Source of the DNA: an uncultured Ruminococcus sp.
GTDB lineage: Bacteria > Bacillota_A > Clostridia > Oscillospirales > Acutalibacteraceae
Direction: 5' to 3'
DNA: 6,238 nucleotides
NCBI GenBank assembly: GCA_902773395.1
Contig: CACYEJ010000343.1
Coordinates: forward strand, 1 to 6,238
In this document: positions 1 through 6,151 of the stretch, piece by piece
Layout: each line of letters starts with the position of its first letter
Position numbering within the stretch: position 1 is the stretch's first letter
Made by a program: the position numbers and the translations under genes
Notes under the pieces: model-generated
Told to the model about the DNA's origin: nothing
The model's database searches: none
The model's input: the letters and a program-made list of their open reading frames with translations, nothing else

Positions 1-1039
1 ACAGAAGGGCGCCGAGCAGATGAGATCCTTCCAGCCTGATGTAATTATCGCTATCGGCGGTGGTTCTGCAATGGATGCCGGCAAGATTATGTGGGTTCTC
101 TATGAGCATCCGGAGGCTGACTTCCTTGATATGGCTATGCGTTTCGTAGATATCAGAAAGAGAATCTACACATTCCCGAAGATGGGCGAGAAGGCATTCT
201 TCATTGCAATCCCGACATCAGCAGGTACAGGCTCCGAGGTAACTCCGTTTGCAGTTATCACAGACGAGAGATCAGGCGTTAAGTATCCGCTTGCTGACTA
301 TGAGCTTCTCCCGAATATGGCTATCATTGATGCTGATATGCACATGACAGCTCCTAAGGGTCTTACATCAGCTTCCGGTATTGATGCTGTTACACACGCA
401 CTTGAGGCTTACGCTTCTATCATGGCTACTGATTACACAGACGGTCTTGCACTCCGTGCTTTGAAGATCATCTTTGAGTATCTCCCAAGAGCTTACGACA
501 ACGGTCCTAACGATCCGGTTGCTAGAGAGAAAATGGCTAACGCTGCAACATTGGCTGGTATGGCATTTGCAAATGCGTTCCTCGGTGTTTCTCACTCTTT
601 GGCTCATAAGCTTGGTGCATTCCACCACATTCCGCACGGTATTGCTAACGCACTTGTAATTTGTGATGTTCTCCGTTTCAACGCTGCTGAGGTTCCGACA
701 AAGATGGGTACATTCAGCCAGTATGATCATCCGCATACACTTGCAAGATATGCAGAAATTGCTGATCACCTCAATCTTGGCGGCAATACTGATGAGGAGA
801 AGCTTGAGAACCTCATTAAGGCTGTTGAAGATCTTAAGGCTAGAATTGGCATTAAGCCAACAATCAGAGATTACGGTGTATCTGAAGAGGACTTCCTTGC
901 AACTCTTGACGAGATGACAGAGCAGGCATTTGACGATCAGTGTACAGGCGCTAACCCAAGATATCCTCTCATGAGCGAACTCAAGGAAATGTATCTCCGT
1001 GCTTATTATGGCAGTGATTACAACAAAGAGAATGACTAA
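1..1039 (+). CDS. adhE: Bifunctional aldehyde-alcohol dehydrogenase AdhE, C-terminal part (5' truncated by window edge)
   Basis: AdhE converts acetyl-CoA to acetaldehyde and then ethanol with NADH in fermenting bacteria. Only the last ~345 residues are present; this is the Fe-dependent alcohol dehydrogenase half. The frame is open to the left edge (codons begin at base 2), so the Met at 20 is internal, not a start. Numbering from that Met: the NAD-binding IGGGSAMDAGK loop lies at 12-22 and PTSAGTGSEVTPF at 65-77. The iron ligands are D122, H126, H192 and H206; the spacings D-x3-H, 66 and 14 match those of E. coli AdhE (D653, H657, H723, H737). The C-terminal helical domain is complete and ends in a TAA at 1037-1039. 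Full-length AdhE is about 870 residues, so the aldehyde dehydrogenase half should lie just upstream. A stand-alone iron alcohol dehydrogenase is the alternative, but the KGAEQMRSF lead-in and the tail are AdhE-like. Lysine codons are strongly AAG-biased (15 AAG, 2 AAA), unlike the neighbouring genes, which suggests high expression. Confidence 0.95.
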   Translation, partial: QKGAEQMRSFQPDVIIAIGGGSAMDAGKIMWVLYEHPEADFLDMAMRFVDIRKRIYTFPKMGEKAFFIAIPTSAGTGSEVTPFAVITDERSGVKYPLADYELLPNMAIIDADMHMTAPKGLTSASGIDAVTHALEAYASIMATDYTDGLALRALKIIFEYLPRAYDNGPNDPVAREKMANAATLAGMAFANAFLGVSHSLAHKLGAFHHIPHGIANALVICDVLRFNAAEVPTKMGTFSQYDHPHTLARYAEIADHLNLGGNTDEEKLENLIKAVEDLKARIGIKPTIRDYGVSEEDFLATLDEMTEQAFDDQCTGANPRYPLMSELKEMYLRAYYGSDYNKEND

Positions 1040-1063
1040 ATCAGTATTCGCTCACTGATTTAG
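1036..1063 (+). other. Perfect 10-bp hairpin overlapping the adhE stop codon
   Basis: CTAAATCAGT (1036-1045) is the exact reverse complement of ACTGATTTAG (1054-1063), separated by an 8-nt loop. The left arm contains the adhE stop codon TAA (1037-1039). No T-run follows, so it is not itself a classic intrinsic terminator. The real terminator starts 22 bases further on. It may stabilise the 3' end of the adhE mRNA; that role is inference, while the base pairing is seen directly. Confidence 0.6.
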
Positions 1064-1085
1064 ACAGACTTCTATTTTGATAAAA

Positions 1086-1128
1086 CACAGTCGTTATTGG
1101 GAAACCTTTAACGGCTGTGCGTTTTTTT
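1086..1128 (+). terminator. Rho-independent terminator of adhE
   Basis: CACAGTCGTTA (1086-1096) pairs with TAACGGCTGTG (1109-1119) as an 11-bp stem with one G-T wobble and a 12-nt loop. A C, a G and seven T residues follow (1120-1128). It lies 47 bases after the adhE stop and ends the adhE transcript before the feo genes. The hairpin plus T-run on the + strand is unambiguous. Confidence 0.9.
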
Positions 1129-1183
1129 ATTATACTCAAAATCTAAAAGATATAGCATATAAAAGTTTACAGATGACGGAACA
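1129..1183 (+). repeat. Dispersed intergenic repeat, copy 1 (short form)
   Basis: This 55-bp stretch matches 6152-6229 in the same orientation. The first 40 bases (1129-1168 against 6152-6191) differ at one position only (A1152 against C6175). The last 15 bases match GCGGGTGACGGAACA (6215-6229) apart from three A/G differences in the first five. Relative to copy 2 it lacks 23 bp lying between two AAAAGTTT direct repeats and keeps a single AAAAGTTT (1161-1168). It begins directly after the T-run of the adhE terminator. No ORF is present. The repeat family name and origin are unknown to me. Confidence 0.85.
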
Positions 1184-1219
1184 AATTAGCGTAGAAAAAT
1201 AAATTACCCTCAGCGAAAA

Positions 1220-1253
1220 CTAAACAAATTATAGCCCAAATATAATTGGTTAG
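1220..1253 (+). other. Stem-loop in the feoAB upstream region (first of two)
   Basis: The core AATTATA (1227-1233) pairs perfectly with TATAATT (1241-1247) around the 7-nt loop GCCCAAA. Outside an A-G mismatch, C1225-A1224-A1223 pair with G1249-T1250-T1251. With one bulged A, T1221 and C1220 then pair with A1252 and G1253. The total is about 12 bp with one mismatch and one bulge. It could be an RNA structure, a protein site or the remnant of a palindromic repeat; the sequence alone does not decide. Confidence 0.45.
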
Positions 1254-1300
1254 AAAAGCTTTCGATAATAAGTATTTGCGAATAATTGCAGTGCTTTTCT
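1252..1300 (+). other. Long-range inverted repeat in the feoAB upstream region (second of two)
   Basis: AGAAAAGC (1252-1259) is the exact reverse complement of GCTTTTCT (1293-1300). The 33 bases between them contain a further imperfect dyad (1261-1282). The left arm shares bases 1252-1253 with the outer arm of the preceding stem-loop, so the two cannot both form completely. No T-run follows, so I do not call it a terminator. An 8-bp A/T-rich match can arise by chance, but the nesting makes it worth noting. Confidence 0.35.
1261..1282. promoter_or_regulatory. 22-bp imperfect dyad, candidate operator for feoAB
   Basis: The left half TTCGATAATAA (1261-1271) and right half GTATTTGCGAA (1272-1282) pair at 8 of 11 positions: TTCG with CGAA and AATA with TATT, broken by two mismatches and a mismatched centre. 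It lies 72 bp upstream of the proposed -35 box. Its size and symmetry fit a dimeric regulator, and an iron-responsive one would make sense before feoAB. It resembles the Fur consensus only weakly (a GATAAT core at 1264-1269), so no regulator is named. Confidence 0.3.
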
Positions 1301-1353
1301 CATATTTTATATTTAGATTTTATAAATGTATATTTTAAAATTTTTGTCTGTAC

Positions 1354-1382
1354 TTGATTTTTTTGAGATAAAAATGTAAAAT
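1354..1382 (+). promoter_or_regulatory. Sigma-70-type promoter candidate for feoAB
   Basis: A -35 box TTGATT (1354-1359) is followed by a 17-bp spacer and a -10 box TAAAAT (1377-1382). The spacer is optimal and both boxes are close to consensus. Transcription would start near 1389, giving a short leader of about 30 bases before the ATG at 1419. That leader contains the ribosome binding site AAGGGGAG (1404-1411). The upstream region is A/T-tracted, as is common for low-GC Gram-positive promoters. Confidence 0.55.
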
Positions 1383-1418
1383 AATAGTGATTGACAATTT
1401 GTTAAGGGGAGTTTATAT

Positions 1419-3764
1419 ATGAAGTTAAACGAACTAAAAATAGAACAGACAGCTAAAATAGATAAGCTTGGTGGAGATGGAGCTCTCAGACAACATTTCC
1501 TTGACATGGGTCTTATACCGGAAACAGAAATTTCTATAGTAAAATATGCACCAATGGGAGATCCAATCGAGCTGAGAATTCATGATTACGAGTTGACGCT
1601 CCGCATTGCAGACGCTGAAAAAATTGAGGTTTGCCCAATCCAGAAAAAAGATGTGCCGCCTGCCCAAAGAGAAAAGAAGCATCATACAGATCATCCCGGT
1701 TTAGGTGAGGGCGGAAAATTTCACGCAAAGGGCAGTGGTACGCCTGTTGCTGATGGAACAGTGCTTACGTTTGCACTTGTAGGTAATCAGAATTGCGGAA
1801 AAACAACTCTGTTTAATCGGCTGACAGGTTCAAAGCAGCACGTTGGAAATTTCCCCGGAGTTACTGTTGACCGAAAGGACGGTGTAATCAAGGGGTATCC
1901 CGACACGAAGATTACCGATCTTCCGGGTATCTACTCAATGTCGCCCTACAGCAGCGAGGAGATTGTTTCACGAAATTATGTTTTGAATGAGAAGCCCCAT
2001 GCTATCATTAATATTGTTGACGCAACTAATATCGAGCGTAATCTGTATTTGACAATGCAGCTTCTTGAAATGAATATTCCAATGGTTGTTGCACTAAATA
2101 TGATGGACGAGCTGACATCGAACGGAGGAAGTATTGATATTAACAAAATGGAAAAGCGTCTTGGTGTTCCGGTTGTGCCAATATCCGCTGCGAAAAATTA
2201 CGGTATAGATGAGCTGGTGGAACACGCTGTACATATCGCCAAATATCAGGAGCGTCCGATGCGGCAGGATTTTTGTGGAAAAACAGAACATGGTGGAGCA
2301 GTTCATCGCTGTTTGCACGGTATCTGTCACCTTATCGAGAATCATGTTGAGGATTCAGGGCTTCCGCTGCGTTTTTCTGCAAGCAAGCTAGTAGAAGGTG
2401 ACGAGCTTATTACATCTCAGCTTTCGCTTGAAACAAACGAAAAAGAAATGATTGAGCATATTGTTCTCCAAATGGAAAAAGAGAGAGGACTTGACCGAAG
2501 TGCAGCGATAGCCGATATGCGATATTCGTTTATACTTCGCCTTTGTCACGATACGGTTACAAAGCCGGTTGAAAGTAAAGAGCGAGTAAGAAGCCGTAAG
2601 CTTGATACAATCTTAACAGGCAAGTATACAGCAATTCCCATGTTTATTGGAATTATGGCACTCGTGTTTTGGCTGACGTTCAACGTGATAGGTGCATGGC
2701 TTCAGGGGCTTATGGAAGCCGGAGTAGGCATGCTGACCGATTTTGTTGACCAAGCTTTAACAAATGCAGAAGTTAATGAGGCTATTCATAGTCTTATCAT
2801 TGACGGTGTATTTGAGGGAGTGGGAAGTGTACTGAGCTTTTTGCCAATTATTGTCACATTATTTTTCTTCCTCTCAATGCTTGAAGACAGCGGATATATT
2901 GCACGAGTTGCATTTTTTATGGATAAGCTGCTTAGAAAAATCGGTTTGTCCGGAAGAAGTATTGTTCCGCTGCTGATTGGATTCGGCTGTTCCGTGCCTG
3001 CGGTAATGGCAACAAGAACTCTTCCCAGTGAGCGTGACCGTAAAATGACAATACTGCTCACCCCGTTCATGAGCTGTACGGCTAAGCTGCCTATTTACGG
3101 CTTCTTTGTAAACGCCTTTTTTCCGGGTCATTCGTTTTTGATAATTCTTTTGCTGTATTTTCTGGGAATTGATGTTGGAATTTTGGCGGCACTGTTCTAC
3201 AAAGCTGATTTGTTTAAGGGCGAGCCTGTTCCGTTTGTTATGGAGCTTCCTAATTACCGCTTGCCCGGTGCACGCAACGTTATGCAGCTTTTGTGGGAAA
3301 AAGCAAAGGACTTCCTGCAAAGGGCATTTACTGTAATATTTGTTGCAACGGTAGCAATATGGTTTTTGCAAAAGTTTGATTTTCATCTTAATATGGTTGA
3401 CGATGCACAGCAGAGTATTCTTGCAGGTGTTACCGGATTCTTTGTGCCAATGATGAAACCTCTGGGCTTGGGTGACTGGAGAATACTTGTATCACTTATA
3501 AGCGGATTTATGGCAAAGGAGAGCGTAGTAACAACTCTGAATGTTCTGTATGCCAATGGGATTTCAAATTCAATGACAACGCTCTCGGCAGTTTGTCTGC
3601 TTGTTTTTTCACTTCTTTATACTCCATGTGTTGCGGCAATCGCTTCAATAAAACGTGAGCTTGGAGGAAAGTGGGCGATAATTGTCGTTGTATGGCAATG
3701 CGTTTTGGCATGGATTGTCGCACTAATTGTTCATCTTGTAGGGCTTATGATAGGAGTGGTTTAA
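1419..3764 (+). CDS. feoB: Ferrous iron transporter, FeoA domain fused to FeoB
   Basis: FeoB is an inner-membrane Fe2+ importer with a cytosolic G-protein domain; FeoA is a small SH3-like accessory, here fused at the N-terminus. In the 781 residues: FeoA domain about 1-75 (GGDGALRQHFLDMGL near 18-32); linker about 76-113 with H88, H89, H92 and H102; G domain with G1 GNQNCGKT (122-129), switch T149, G3 DLPG (167-170), G4 NMMD (227-230, the usual FeoB form of NKxD) and G5 SAAK (256-259); helical regulatory domain about 280-400 with a His/Cys-rich patch (C286, H291, H296, C298, H300, C303, H304, H309). The membrane region from about 403 to the end carries the two Gate halves, with GFGCSVPAVMATRTL (521-535, C524), MSCTAKLPIYGFF (551-563, C553), FMAKESVVTTL (697-707) and YTPCVAAIASIKRE (734-747, C737). 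The start is supported by AAGGGGAG 7 bases upstream. Its stop TAA touches the next ATG, so the two genes are almost certainly cotranscribed. The gene appears intact. Confidence 0.96.
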   Translation: MKLNELKIEQTAKIDKLGGDGALRQHFLDMGLIPETEISIVKYAPMGDPIELRIHDYELTLRIADAEKIEVCPIQKKDVPPAQREKKHHTDHPGLGEGGKFHAKGSGTPVADGTVLTFALVGNQNCGKTTLFNRLTGSKQHVGNFPGVTVDRKDGVIKGYPDTKITDLPGIYSMSPYSSEEIVSRNYVLNEKPHAIINIVDATNIERNLYLTMQLLEMNIPMVVALNMMDELTSNGGSIDINKMEKRLGVPVVPISAAKNYGIDELVEHAVHIAKYQERPMRQDFCGKTEHGGAVHRCLHGICHLIENHVEDSGLPLRFSASKLVEGDELITSQLSLETNEKEMIEHIVLQMEKERGLDRSAAIADMRYSFILRLCHDTVTKPVESKERVRSRKLDTILTGKYTAIPMFIGIMALVFWLTFNVIGAWLQGLMEAGVGMLTDFVDQALTNAEVNEAIHSLIIDGVFEGVGSVLSFLPIIVTLFFFLSMLEDSGYIARVAFFMDKLLRKIGLSGRSIVPLLIGFGCSVPAVMATRTLPSERDRKMTILLTPFMSCTAKLPIYGFFVNAFFPGHSFLIILLLYFLGIDVGILAALFYKADLFKGEPVPFVMELPNYRLPGARNVMQLLWEKAKDFLQRAFTVIFVATVAIWFLQKFDFHLNMVDDAQQSILAGVTGFFVPMMKPLGLGDWRILVSLISGFMAKESVVTTLNVLYANGISNSMTTLSAVCLLVFSLLYTPCVAAIASIKRELGGKWAIIVVVWQCVLAWIVALIVHLVGLMIGVV

Positions 3765-3908
3765 ATGAACCCAATTGATATTGTGATAATTGCAGTACTT
3801 GCTGTTATGGTGGTGCTTGCGGTATTGAGAATGACAAAGAATCTGAAAAACGGAAATTGCTGCGGAGATTGTTCAGGGTGTCATTGCTGCGAAAAAAATA
3901 AAAATTAA
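3765..3908 (+). CDS. FeoB-associated Cys-rich membrane protein (47 aa)
   Basis: This 47-residue protein starts on the ATG directly after the feoB stop (TAAATG) with AGGAG at 3752-3756, 8 bases upstream. One hydrophobic helix spans about residues 4-21, with no cleavable signal peptide evident. A short basic stretch (R22, K25, K28) follows. Next comes a cluster of six cysteines in eleven residues (C32, C33, C36, C39, C41, C42) with H40, and a lysine-rich tail. The positive-inside rule puts the Cys cluster in the cytoplasm. Length, layout and position match the FeoB-associated Cys-rich membrane protein family (Pfam FeoB_associated), found after feoB in many Firmicutes. Its molecular role is not settled; metal or Fe-S binding near the FeoB pore is inference. 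Chance is unlikely given the ribosome binding site, the zero-gap start and the transmembrane-plus-Cys layout. Confidence 0.88.
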   Translation: MNPIDIVIIAVLAVMVVLAVLRMTKNLKNGNCCGDCSGCHCCEKNKN

Positions 3909-3927
3909 TTAACACAGCTCTGTTAAT
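3908..3927. other. Small inverted repeat after the feo genes
   Basis: ATTAACA (3908-3914) pairs with TGTTAAT (3921-3927) as a 7-bp stem around the loop CAGCTC, starting at the last base of the small ORF's stop codon. A weak TAAATTGTTC follows rather than a T-run. It may attenuate read-through from feo into pan, but it is poor as an intrinsic terminator. Confidence 0.3.
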
Positions 3928-3930
3928 AAA

Positions 3931-3959
3931 TTGTTCATATATATGTGCTAAAATATAAC
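3931..3959 (+). promoter_or_regulatory. Sigma-70-type promoter candidate for panBCD
   Basis: A -35-like TTGTTC (3931-3936) is followed by a 17-bp spacer and a -10 box TATAAC (3954-3959), placing the start near 3966 and a leader of about 55 bases before panB. An alternative extended -10, TGCTAAAAT (3946-3954), overlaps it but has no good -35 box. Either would let panBCD be transcribed independently of feoAB. Confidence 0.5.
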
Positions 3960-4000
3960 ATGTATTTTATCTGAAGAAATATCAGAAAGATAACATTAAA

Positions 4001-4007
4001 AAAGGAG
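4001..4007 (+). promoter_or_regulatory. panB ribosome binding site with long spacing
   Basis: AAAGGAG at 4001-4007 is the only Shine-Dalgarno match before panB. It sits 12 bases from the ATG at 4020, longer than the 7-8 bases seen for the other genes here. A TTG at 4012 is nearer but out of frame, so the ATG at 4020 remains the start. Confidence 0.65.
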
Positions 4008-4019
4008 TTCTTTGAAAAT

Positions 4020-4859
4020 ATGAGAAACACAGTTGCAACCCTTATGTCGCAGAAGCAATCAGGTGAGAAAATCACGATGCTTACTGCTTATGATTACACA
4101 ACGGCAAAGATAGAGGACGAATGTGGAGTTAATTCGATCCTTGTAGGTGATTCGCTTGGAATGGTGATGTTAGGCTATGAGAATACACTTCCTGTCACAA
4201 TGGAGGATATGATACATCATACTGCCGCTGTTACAAGAGGTGCAAAAAACGCTTTTGTAGTTGCCGATATGCCGTTTCTTTCTTATCAGACCAGTGTTTA
4301 CGATGCTGTAGTAAATGCAGGACGATTGATAAAAGAAGGCGGAGCTCATGCGGTAAAGCTGGAGGGCGGAGCAGAGGTTTGTGAACAGATAAGTGCAATT
4401 GTAAACGCTTCAATTCCTGTTGTGGCACATCTTGGACTTACTCCCCAGTCAGTGAATGTTTTCGGAGGATTTAAAGTACAGGGAAAGAGCTACGACAAGG
4501 CGGAAAAGCTTATAGAAGATGCTCTGAAAATTCAGGAGGCAGGTGCGTGTGCCGTGGTTTTGGAGGGGATTCCGGCGAAGCTTGCAGGGATAATCACGAA
4601 AAAGCTTGTAATTCCTACTATCGGTATTGGTGCAGGAAATGATTGTGACGGACAGGTTCTTGTATATCAGGATATGCTCGGAATGACAACGGGTCATACT
4701 CCTAAGTTTGTGAAGCGATTTGCCGAAGTGGGTGCTTTAATGCGTCAGGGAATTTCGGAGTATATTGCAGAAACTAAAGACGGTTCATTCCCGGCGGAGG
4801 AACACACCTACAAAATAGATGACGAAGTTATAGAGAAGCTTTTAAGCGAGGAGGGTTAA
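4020..4859 (+). CDS. panB: 3-methyl-2-oxobutanoate hydroxymethyltransferase (ketopantoate hydroxymethyltransferase)
   Basis: PanB transfers a hydroxymethyl group from 5,10-methylene-tetrahydrofolate to 2-oxoisovalerate, giving ketopantoate, the first committed step of pantothenate synthesis in the cytosol. The 279 residues cover the whole family length as one TIM-barrel domain. Visible signatures: [10 protein letters not shown] (21-30); LVGDSLGMV (41-49) with metal ligand D44; ADMPF (82-86) with D83; KLEGG (113-117) with K113 and E115; HLGLTPQ (137-143); and VVLEGIP (179-185) with the catalytic base E182. These correspond to E. coli D45, D84, E114 and E181. [20 protein letters not shown] (199-218) forms the C-terminal signature. 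It is the first gene of a panBCD operon; panC starts 3 bases after its stop, and its last codons contain the panC ribosome binding site. Confidence 0.98.
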   Translation: MRNTVATLMSQKQSGEKITMLTAYDYTTAKIEDECGVNSILVGDSLGMVMLGYENTLPVTMEDMIHHTAAVTRGAKNAFVVADMPFLSYQTSVYDAVVNAGRLIKEGGAHAVKLEGGAEVCEQISAIVNASIPVVAHLGLTPQSVNVFGGFKVQGKSYDKAEKLIEDALKIQEAGACAVVLEGIPAKLAGIITKKLVIPTIGIGAGNDCDGQVLVYQDMLGMTTGHTPKFVKRFAEVGALMRQGISEYIAETKDGSFPAEEHTYKIDDEVIEKLLSEEG

Positions 4860-4862
4860 GTC

Positions 4863-5729
4863 ATGAGAATAGTGAAAACAATTGATGAAGTTCGCAAACA
4901 GGTTAAGGAATGGAGAGCCGAGGGCTTGACAGTTGGTCTAGTGCCTACTATGGGATATCTGCATGAGGGTCACGCAAGCTTGATTGCTGCTTCTCATAGA
5001 GATAATGACAGAACAGTAGTTTCAGATTTTGTAAATCCAATGCAGTTTGGTCCTACGGAAGATTTGGAAAGCTATCCCCGTGACATTGAACATGACGCAG
5101 CAATAGTGGAAGCAAATGGCGGAGATCTTATTTTTAACCCCGAACCGAATGAAATGTATCATGAGGGCTTCTCTTCGTTTGTTGATATGACTGTTCTCAC
5201 AGAGGAGCTTTGCGGTTTAAGCCGTCCGGTACATTTCAGAGGAGTGTGTACTGTAGTTTCAAAGCTGTTTAATATTGTACAGCCGGATCGTGCGTATTTT
5301 GGAAAGAAAGACGCACAGCAGCTTGCGGTTATTCGTCATATGGTTGATGACCTGAACATGAATATTGAAATTGTTGGCTGTCCTATAATACGTGAGGAGG
5401 ACGGACTTGCAAAAAGCTCACGCAACACCTATCTGAGTAACGCAGAAAGACAAGCTGCTCTTGTGCTTTCAAAGTCTATTTTTCACGGTATGAGTATGGT
5501 ACAGCAAGGCGAAAAAGATTGTTCTGTTATTATATCTGAGATGAAAGATATTATCAATACGGAACCTTTGGCAAGGATTGATTATGTAAAAATAGTTGAT
5601 TGTGCTACCATGCAAATGATTCCTATGCTTGACCGTCCGGCATTATGTGCAATCGCCGTTTATATTGGTACAACACGATTAATAGATAACTTCTTCACTG
5701 AAGATGCTGCTCAGGGAGGAAAATTGTAA
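4863..5729 (+). CDS. panC: Pantothenate synthetase (pantoate--beta-alanine ligase)
   Basis: PanC activates pantoate with ATP to a pantoyl-adenylate and condenses it with beta-alanine, yielding pantothenate. The 288 residues are full length: an N-terminal Rossmann nucleotidyltransferase domain (about 1-180) and a C-terminal domain forming the lid. Motifs: [13 protein letters not shown] (28-40) holding the HIGH-type H34-E-G-H37; FVNPMQFGP (56-64) with pantoate-binding Q61; YPRD (71-74); RPVHFRG (121-127); [10 protein letters not shown] (145-154), where the catalytic region includes K148, D150 and Q153; and KSSRN (184-188). D55 and M60 replace residues more often Ile/Val and Thr in this loop, and V123 replaces the common Gly of RPGHF; none is catalytic. 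The ribosome binding site GAGGAGGG (4848-4855) lies within the end of panB, 7 bases before the ATG. The stop TAA shares one base with the panD ATG (TAATG), implying translational coupling. Confidence 0.98.
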   Translation: MRIVKTIDEVRKQVKEWRAEGLTVGLVPTMGYLHEGHASLIAASHRDNDRTVVSDFVNPMQFGPTEDLESYPRDIEHDAAIVEANGGDLIFNPEPNEMYHEGFSSFVDMTVLTEELCGLSRPVHFRGVCTVVSKLFNIVQPDRAYFGKKDAQQLAVIRHMVDDLNMNIEIVGCPIIREEDGLAKSSRNTYLSNAERQAALVLSKSIFHGMSMVQQGEKDCSVIISEMKDIINTEPLARIDYVKIVDCATMQMIPMLDRPALCAIAVYIGTTRLIDNFFTEDAAQGGKL

Positions 5730-6124
5730 TGCAAATTTCAATGCTAAAAAGTAAAATTCACCGTGCAGTAATTACGCAGGCAGAGCTGAATTATGTCGGC
5801 AGTATTACGATTGACGAAGATCTCATGGAAGCTGCAAATATTTATGAATATGAACGAGTTCATGTTGTCAATGTCAATAGCGGCAGCAGAATTGAAACAT
5901 ATGTCATTGCAGGAGAGAGAGGAAGCGGAGTTATCTGTCTTAACGGAGCAGCCGCACGCTCAGGACAAAAGGGCGATATGGTTATAATAATGTCATACGC
6001 TTCGATGACTCCGGAAGAAGCAGGACAGAATCCGCCACGGGTAGTGTTGGTAGATGAGAACAATAAGCCTGTTAAGATTGCCAGATACGAGAAGCACGGC
6101 TGTTTATTTAGTGAGGATATTTAA
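5729..6124 (+). CDS. panD: Aspartate 1-decarboxylase proenzyme (pyruvoyl-dependent)
   Basis: PanD decarboxylates L-aspartate to beta-alanine, the second substrate of PanC. It is made as a proenzyme that cleaves itself between Gly24 and Ser25, turning Ser25 into the catalytic pyruvoyl group. Here Y22-V-G24-S25 falls at exactly the E. coli position. Also visible are K9, R54, T57-Y58, the ERGSG turn (63-67) and NGAAAR (72-77), all conserved in the family. At 131 residues it is near the usual 120-130. The ribosome binding site GGGAGGA (5714-5720) lies inside panC, 8 bases before the ATG, and the start overlaps the panC stop by one base. It closes the panBCD operon. No T-rich hairpin immediately follows; the only possible terminator structure is inside the repeat downstream. 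Confidence 0.98.
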   Translation: MQISMLKSKIHRAVITQAELNYVGSITIDEDLMEAANIYEYERVHVVNVNSGSRIETYVIAGERGSGVICLNGAAARSGQKGDMVIIMSYASMTPEEAGQNPPRVVLVDENNKPVKIARYEKHGCLFSEDI

Positions 6125-6151
6125 CGTGTAGAAATATTCGTCAAAAAGAGA

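Larger units (their letters stand above)
1184..1418. other. AT-rich non-coding leader upstream of feoAB
   Basis: These 235 bases between repeat copy 1 and the feoAB start hold no credible gene; the only open frames on either strand are short antisense shadows running out of feoAB. The stretch contains two adjacent inverted repeats, an imperfect 22-bp dyad and a promoter candidate, listed separately. I found no match that I recognise to a known riboswitch and no clear 19-bp Fur box or DtxR/MntR-type site. The base composition is markedly richer in A+T than the genes. Confidence 0.6.

Noticed and set aside
368..769. A 133-residue open frame on the - strand across adhE, and other long antisense frames inside feoB (for example 2874-3386) and panB.
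   Set aside because: They lie wholly opposite well-supported conserved genes, have Cys/Ser/Arg-rich translations without recognisable domains, and lack convincing ribosome binding sites.
1129..1183. The dispersed repeat as a CRISPR unit, insertion sequence end or attachment site.
   Set aside because: There is no regular array, no transposase, no integrase or tRNA nearby, and no target-site duplication can be seen at the borders of either copy.
1184..1418. A metal riboswitch (NiCo or yybP-ykoY type) before feoAB.
   Set aside because: I could not find the conserved core motifs or the multi-helix junctions of these classes; only simple stem-loops are visible.
1391..1419. A perfect TTGACA (1391-1396) with TATATA 17 bp downstream (1414-1419), looking like a strong promoter.
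   Set aside because: The -10 box overlaps the feoAB start codon, so transcription would begin inside the gene and lose the ribosome binding site at 1404-1411. The boxes at 1354-1382 fit the full-length gene.
3967..3993. Short inverted repeats in the panB leader (TCTGA with TCAGA; TTATC with GATAA).
   Set aside because: Each is only 5 bp and they overlap; in an A/T-rich leader this is expected by chance.
4863..5729. Unusual residues in PanC loops (D55, M60, V123) as possible signs of altered substrate use.
   Set aside because: All catalytic motifs are intact, the gene sits in a normal panBCD operon, and variation at these loop positions is plausible among clostridial PanC proteins.
1419..6124. 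A single feo-pan operon linking iron uptake with coenzyme A synthesis.
   Set aside because: A 111-bp spacer with a plausible promoter (3931-3959) separates the blocks, and no functional link is needed to explain the neighbourhood. Weak read-through cannot be excluded.
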